From the NCBI GenBank assembly GCA_964636785.1, contig CAZWVK010000085.1, forward strand, positions 1 through 11,094: a stretch of DNA of 11,094 nt, written 5' to 3'. Below, piece by piece: positions 7,061-11,094 of this stretch (positions are counted from its first letter, which is position 1; every line of letters begins with the position of its first letter). This DNA comes from UBA6776 sp964636785. Its GTDB lineage: Bacteria; Bdellovibrionota; Bdellovibrionia; Bdellovibrionales; UBA1609. A model generated the notes under the pieces. The model ran no database searches. It saw only the letters and a program-made list of their open reading frames with translations, and was not told where the DNA came from. The position numbers and the translations under genes are program-made.

Positions 7061-7393
7061 ATGAAAAGTATATTCTTACTTTCCGTCGCTCTTTTATTGT
7101 CTTCTTGTGCTACTACAAGGGCACCGAGCCTTAATTTACTGGAAAAAAGAAGTGACTACGACAATATGGGCCAGATCGAAAATGAACTTTCATCTGTAGA
7201 TGCCCCCCTTTTAGTACCTCAAAGAACAAATCCAACTGTAACTGATATTTGGATTCACCCACATGAAATGCCTACGGGGGATTACTTTCGTGGAGGTTGG
7301 ATTCGTACAGTCATTTCCAATGCCAGATGGGAAGTTGAAAAGAAAAAATCGCCTCTGGTTATTAAGAAGAAATCCAAACACCTAAAAAAGTAG
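7061..7393 (+). CDS. traV: TraV-like lipoprotein (VirB7-equivalent)
   Basis: 110 residues. The N-terminus is a lipoprotein signal peptide with lipobox LSSC, giving a lipidated Cys16; Ala at +2 points to the outer membrane. The central VTDIWIHPHEMPTGDYF (60-76) and following IRTVISNARWE resemble the R.WI.P..D..G.LH...Y.......W pattern of TraV, and the gene sits between traB and traC, where traV lies in F (with other genes also present there). TraV anchors the outer-membrane core complex with TraK and TraB. It is shorter than F TraV (171) and keeps no cysteine besides the lipidated one, unlike F TraV, which has additional cysteines. The last 20 residues are very Lys-rich. The start ATG at 7061 has AGGAG at 7047-7051, 30 bp after traB. 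Confidence 0.8.
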   Translation: MKSIFLLSVALLLSSCATTRAPSLNLLEKRSDYDNMGQIENELSSVDAPLLVPQRTNPTVTDIWIHPHEMPTGDYFRGGWIRTVISNARWEVEKKKSPLVIKKKSKHLKK

Positions 7394-7418
7394 CTCATTA
7401 ACAAATTCATACCTTTAC

Positions 7419-7433
7419 TGGAGGTTTCATTTG
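7419..7433 (+). promoter_or_regulatory. Ribosome binding site setting a TTG start for traC
   Basis: TGGAGG (7419-7424) is 6 bp before the TTG at 7431. The next in-frame ATG at 7452 (residue 8) has only coding sequence without a purine-rich site ahead of it, so TTG is preferred. Confidence 0.72.
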
Positions 7434-10016
7434 CAATCTCAACGCCTACCTATGCCCAAAATCCTTGAAGAAGCTCTTAGCAAAAGGGAACTCTTCACTA
7501 AGTCTCTTTTTACTCGCCCAGAATCACTTTCAAAGCTAATGCCTTATGATGGTTTTATTAAGGAAGAAAATGTTTTTCAGTTAAAGGATGGCTCTCTTGG
7601 AGCCGTATTTAAAGTTGAGCTTTTAGAACATGAAGCTATGACAGAGGAACAGATTCTAAGGGCCGTATCTTCCACCAAAAATTGGTTTTCACTACCTGAA
7701 AACTGTGTCTTACAAATCCAATACGAGCAATCCAATTATTCTTACTTTGATAAAAGACTAAAGTCGCTTGAGAATAGTTATGAAAAAGCTCACCCTGTTT
7801 CAAAAATTCTTTTTTCAGAGAAGATAAAAAAACTCAAAGAATCTTGCCAAACTGTGCAGGAAAGTTCACCTTTAAAACGTCAGACCCTTCTCTCTGTACG
7901 TTATTTCCCAGAGTCAAAGTCAACCATCAAAGTGAGCGACTACTATCAAAGAGGTGAAGGGTTAATTCATCGTGAGATGAGAAACTTCATTTTTGATCTT
8001 CAAGCCTTCAAACATCTACTGAAAAATATTGAATCCAATTCAGAACTCAAACTTGCTCCTCTTACAGATAGTGATTTACTAGACTATCTAAGAAAATTCT
8101 TTAATCCAAAGACTTATTATAAACGTGAGTTTGCTCCTTCTAATAAGTCTCGTTCCTTGTCCGACCAATTTTTATTCAATTCTCCTCGACTTGATTATTC
8201 AACTATCGAGCGTGAGGGAGTGAAAACTAGAACTCTATCACTCAAGACATCTCCTCTGTATGCTTATGATGGAGGCATGGCCTATTTTGTGGGCCTCGAT
8301 TTTCCATTTAAGTTGTCCTTAAATTTTTCATTTCCAACAAAGTCTAAAGTTAAAAAGTTTTTTGGGATTAAAGAGTTTTTTCTCGAAAATACGTTATCGG
8401 CAAAAGGAAAAATTCAAAAAGAAGAAATTAAGGAAGTTCAAGATAAACTCGCTAGAGATGATCGTTGCTTACATCTTACGTTTAATATCATTATCGAAGG
8501 CGAAACAGATGATGAACTAGATGAAAGAACTCGAAAAATTTGTCATGTGTTCCATAACAAACTTGAATGTGAAGTTATCGAAGAAGATGATATTGGGCTT
8601 GGCCTTTGCCTTAATTCATTGCCTTTGAATTATACTCCTGATGCTGATTATTCTACACAGAGAGCAATTCGTGTACTTCGATCAGACGCTGTTAAATTTG
8701 TTCCTATTTTTAATTCCTTTGAAGGGTTAAAAAGGCCATTGTCTGTTTTTCTTTCAAGAGAAAATAATATTATCCCTTTTTCTCTAACTGAGAACGAGAC
8801 CTCTAATCATACTTGTGTCTTAGCAGATACAGGATCAGGTAAATCGGCTTTCGTAATCGAATGTATTCAAGCGGCTAAAAGAATGTCGCCAGAGCCGTTG
8901 GTTTTTATCATTGATAAAAAATCTAGTTACTCGATGCTGTCAGAATATTACGATGGAGAGTTGACCATCTTTGATCGTAGCAAGGAAGTCCCATTTTCTC
9001 CTTTTCGTGGAATTTATGATGAAGAGAAAATTGCCTTCCTTACAAAGTTAATTTCTCTTTCAGTTAAACTGACATCTCCTTCCTTTGAGATCGAAAGTGA
9101 ACATCAGACAGCAATAAGTAAGGCCCTCAAACTAGCATACCTTAAAAAGTGTGAGCGTCAGGGACTATCTTATGTCGATGGAGAGCTTCTAAAGCATGAA
9201 GCCTCTGAAAGCGTAGAGCTTTCTATGGAGGATTTTATTGTTGAGCTAGGTTCTCTAGTTGATGACGGGAAAAACAGATCAAAAGAGGTTGTAGAACCTT
9301 TAATCTCCAAATTACGACCATTTTATGGAGATGGGATTTACTCTAAGTTTTTTTCGGCCACTCAAAATGGAGAGTCTAAAAGTAACAAGCTCTTTTATAT
9401 CTATGACCTTGATGCCTTGGATGGCGACCCCGTTCTTCAAACGCTTATGACTATGAGTGTGATTGAAGAAATCAGGAGAATCCTGGCATTACCTGAAAAT
9501 CAAGGAAGAACTGGTTTCCTTGTCATGGAAGAGTTCGCCATGCTTGGGCGTAATAATCCAGCTTTTCGAGACTTTGCGATTGATTTCGCAGAGACGATGA
9601 GAAAGCGAGGTTGCTGGTTAATCACTTTAACTCCTAGACCGCAAAACTATTTTGATCTTGAGGTGGGAAAGGCTTTTTGGGGTGTCGCCAGCAATTTTGT
9701 ATTTTTGCAAATGAATCCAGATTCGTGTGACTTCATTGCTAAAAATTCTTCGCTTCTTGATGAGGCCAATAGCGAAATTATTAAATCTCTTCGGACTAGA
9801 AATGGAGAGTACGCAGATGTGTTCTATATGAACAAAGAAAAAACCACCCAAGGTTCATTTCGCTATCGTCAGACGGCGTTGGATCGTTGGATGAGTCCTA
9901 CCAATGCTTTAGATGCAAGGGAAGCGATTAAGGCACTGCAAACCCATCCCAACAAATGGGAGGCACTAAGGTATCTCGCTGAAACTTATCCCAAGGGGGT
10001 GCCTTCTAAATCTTAA
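7431..10016 (+). CDS. traC: TraC, VirB4-family conjugative ATPase (TTG start)
   Basis: 861 residues, close to F TraC (875). TraC/VirB4 is a cytoplasmic, membrane-associated ATPase that drives pilus assembly. The N-terminal half carries the TraC/VirB4 N domain (e.g. DGSLGAVFKV near 53-62, and HREMRNFIFDL near 180). The C-terminal half is a RecA-like domain with Walker A ADTGSGKS (465-472), a DKKSSYSMLSE stretch, Walker B-like FLVMEEFAML (696-705), then WLITLTPRPQNYFD, matching the family's ITQ..xD motif, and a C-terminal region with RYRQTALDRW. Walker B has Glu-Glu at 700-701 where the family usually has Asp-Glu. Translation begins at TTG 7431 with TGGAGG at 7419-7424; the first in-frame ATG (7452) lacks a ribosome binding site. 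It follows traV by 37 bp and precedes the next gene by 14 bp. Confidence 0.95.
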   Translation: MQSQRLPMPKILEEALSKRELFTKSLFTRPESLSKLMPYDGFIKEENVFQLKDGSLGAVFKVELLEHEAMTEEQILRAVSSTKNWFSLPENCVLQIQYEQSNYSYFDKRLKSLENSYEKAHPVSKILFSEKIKKLKESCQTVQESSPLKRQTLLSVRYFPESKSTIKVSDYYQRGEGLIHREMRNFIFDLQAFKHLLKNIESNSELKLAPLTDSDLLDYLRKFFNPKTYYKREFAPSNKSRSLSDQFLFNSPRLDYSTIEREGVKTRTLSLKTSPLYAYDGGMAYFVGLDFPFKLSLNFSFPTKSKVKKFFGIKEFFLENTLSAKGKIQKEEIKEVQDKLARDDRCLHLTFNIIIEGETDDELDERTRKICHVFHNKLECEVIEEDDIGLGLCLNSLPLNYTPDADYSTQRAIRVLRSDAVKFVPIFNSFEGLKRPLSVFLSRENNIIPFSLTENETSNHTCVLADTGSGKSAFVIECIQAAKRMSPEPLVFIIDKKSSYSMLSEYYDGELTIFDRSKEVPFSPFRGIYDEEKIAFLTKLISLSVKLTSPSFEIESEHQTAISKALKLAYLKKCERQGLSYVDGELLKHEASESVELSMEDFIVELGSLVDDGKNRSKEVVEPLISKLRPFYGDGIYSKFFSATQNGESKSNKLFYIYDLDALDGDPVLQTLMTMSVIEEIRRILALPENQGRTGFLVMEEFAMLGRNNPAFRDFAIDFAETMRKRGCWLITLTPRPQNYFDLEVGKAFWGVASNFVFLQMNPDSCDFIAKNSSLLDEANSEIIKSLRTRNGEYADVFYMNKEKTTQGSFRYRQTALDRWMSPTNALDAREAIKALQTHPNKWEALRYLAETYPKGVPSKS

Positions 10017-10030
10017 ATTCAGGAGAGTCT

Positions 10031-11094
10031 ATGAGTTTTAATAAATTTTTATTGGTGCTGGCCTTTGTTTGCTTTAATTTTGCAAACAAGGCCAGTGCTG
10101 GAGGCGTCGATTTTCGCTCAAGTAACGAACTTTCACCAAACGATTACCTTTTAGGTTCCTATGGAAAACTTAAAGACCCTGTATTTGATGAATACAGAAC
10201 TATAGACTTAAATGTTGACATTGGGATTGGTTCAGACTGTGGAAGAATCGACATTAAAAACACGATGAGAGCGGCACTTCAAAATGTCCTAGACACTAAA
10301 TATCTTCAGGGTATGGGGCAAGATATTCTTGCTGCTTCTCCAATGCTCCTAACGTGCTATTTCAGTCCGACCTGGTGTAGTATTCTCAAGCACTCTCAGA
10401 TTCGGGCCAATTTTCTATCTCAGCTTCGTTTAAATCAATGTAAAAGTATTAATCGCTTTGTTGATAATCGTGTATCTGACTACTACGAAGAACGGTCTAA
10501 GTGTGTTCAAGATTCTATTAAAAAATATGGTGGTGATTTTGAAAAAGCGATGGAGAGTTGTAAAAACTATCAGGATTACAATATTTCGAGTTGGTCTGGT
10601 GATGGTAAGTCAGTTGAAAATAAGCTTATTGAATCGACTGCAAAATGGGCAGGATTCAAGGGAGAAAGTGCTGATCGTGTTGTTGGATTAACGAAGGCAT
10701 TTATCGGCGATACAGTCATAAAAAGTGGTAGTATTAGTATCGACTATGGGCCAAGGAGAGTTCAGTTAACTCCTCGAACCTATCTCATGGAAGTGAAAAA
10801 CAATACTTATTCAAAATTGTGCAAAGGACTTCTTGATAAAGTTATCCGCTCAGGGGGCTATAAAACAAACATTTATCGAGTTGTTTCTGATGATGACCTC
10901 AAAAATGTAAGTGGGCCAAGTGAGACCATCCTTGATCGTCAAACAATTCTTTCCTTAGTTTATCTCCCTTACAATAAAAGACAAATTGCTTGTCGCAAGC
11001 TTTCAGATGCTCTTGCGATGAACACCTATACTGATGATATGGGCAAAACGCTTGATTTTATCTCATCTAAGATGGGTACGAATCCCCATCTACC
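10031..11094 (+). CDS. Secreted Cys-rich transfer-operon protein, possibly TIGR03755/TraH-like (3' truncated by window)
   Basis: The ATG at 10031 follows AGGAGAG at 10021-10027 and the frame stays open to the window end, giving 354 codons. Residues 1-23 are a signal peptide with a likely cut after ASA. The mature part holds DCGRIDIKNTMRAALQNVL soon after its start, then TCYFSPTWC, LRLNQCKSINRFVDNRV and further paired cysteines; eight cysteines lie after the signal. The pattern of a Cys-Gly near an Ile-Asp/Phe-Asp, a helix, a Pro-Leu stretch and a C..I...... element recalls TIGR03755 (an ICE partner of the TIGR03756/TraU-like family) and, less closely, F TraH. This is judged by memory, so no symbol is given. 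Secretion and operon membership are well supported; the family is tentative. Codons 10-22 form a strong stem-loop (annotated separately). Confidence 0.9.
   Translation, partial: MSFNKFLLVLAFVCFNFANKASAGGVDFRSSNELSPNDYLLGSYGKLKDPVFDEYRTIDLNVDIGIGSDCGRIDIKNTMRAALQNVLDTKYLQGMGQDILAASPMLLTCYFSPTWCSILKHSQIRANFLSQLRLNQCKSINRFVDNRVSDYYEERSKCVQDSIKKYGGDFEKAMESCKNYQDYNISSWSGDGKSVENKLIESTAKWAGFKGESADRVVGLTKAFIGDTVIKSGSISIDYGPRRVQLTPRTYLMEVKNNTYSKLCKGLLDKVIRSGGYKTNIYRVVSDDDLKNVSGPSETILDRQTILSLVYLPYNKRQIACRKLSDALAMNTYTDDMGKTLDFISSKMGTNPHL
10058..10095 (+). repeat. Near-perfect inverted repeat / stem-loop in the signal-peptide codons of the last gene
   Basis: Left arm CTGGCCTTTGTTTGC (10058-10072) and right arm GCAAACAAGGCCAG (10082-10095) pair over 14 bases with one bulged T; the loop is TTTAATTTT. 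On the sense RNA the stem can continue outward with G-U and G-C pairs to about 10052 and 10101. The structure starts 27 bases after the start codon and spans codons 10-22. No U-run follows it, so it is not a standard intrinsic terminator. It could affect translation rate, secretion coupling or mRNA processing of this gene. Confidence 0.8.

Noticed and set aside
9207..9223. GAAAGC/GCTTTC hairpin in the middle of traC
   Set aside because: A 6-bp stem within a long gene, with no positional reason to be functional.
10458..10691. 77-codon open frame on the plus strand inside the last gene
   Set aside because: It lies out of frame within a long, well-supported secreted-protein gene and has no ribosome binding site or recognisable features.
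11070..11091. AGATGGG/CCCATCT inverted repeat near the window end
   Set aside because: Only 7 bp inside coding sequence; several such repeats are expected by chance.

Overview
The window is a single plus-strand run of eleven genes that encodes most of an F-type (MPF_F) conjugative type IV secretion system. The bases look AT-rich (roughly 38% G+C by eye). Two genes use TTG starts with good Shine-Dalgarno sequences. Several proteins have Sec signal peptides and one has a lipobox, so the host is a Gram-negative bacterium. A low-GC member of the Bdellovibrionota (Bacteriovorax/Peredibacter-like) would fit, but this is only a guess. The window does not show whether the cluster is on a plasmid, an integrative conjugative element or a fixed chromosomal locus: there is no relaxase, integrase, att site or origin of transfer in it.

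Layout. 1-828: C-terminal part of a TraU-family protein. 863-2461: a GspE/PilB-like secretion ATPase. 2476-3246: TraF-like periplasmic thioredoxin-fold protein with a CPHC motif. 3285-3692: small two-helix pilin-like protein with a cleavable leader. 3685-3996: TraL. 4006-4854: TraE. 4892-5752: TraK. 5771-7030: TraB (VirB10-like). 7061-7393: TraV-like lipoprotein. 7431-10016: TraC (VirB4-like ATPase). 10031 to the window end: 5' part of a secreted, cysteine-rich protein, possibly of the TIGR03755/TraH-like group. Gaps are 9-38 bp, one pair overlaps by 8 bp, nearly every gene has a clear purine-rich ribosome binding site, and I see no convincing internal promoter or terminator, so this is probably one operon. 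No intergenic stretch reaches 300 bases.

How the genes fit together. Pilin, TraL and TraE are inner-membrane or pilus-assembly parts. TraK, TraB and TraV would form the envelope-spanning core (the VirB9/VirB10/VirB7 equivalents). TraC powers pilin assembly. TraU and TraF belong to the F-specific set of periplasmic assembly factors, with TraF likely handling disulfides in Cys-rich partners such as TraU and the last protein. The order A-L-E-K-B-V-C matches the F transfer region, but traU and traF lie upstream of the pilin instead of far downstream.

Most notable: (i) a full-length GspE/PilB-family ATPase with an MshEN-like N-terminal domain and a tetracysteine zinc site, inserted between traU and traF although F-type systems normally have no VirB11/GspE-like ATPase; (ii) a long, nearly perfect stem-loop inside the signal-peptide codons of the last gene, extendable only by G-U pairs on the sense RNA; (iii) several lineage-specific departures in core components (long cytoplasmic extension on TraE, very long leader on TraK, Glu-Glu Walker B in TraC, lysine-rich tail on TraV).
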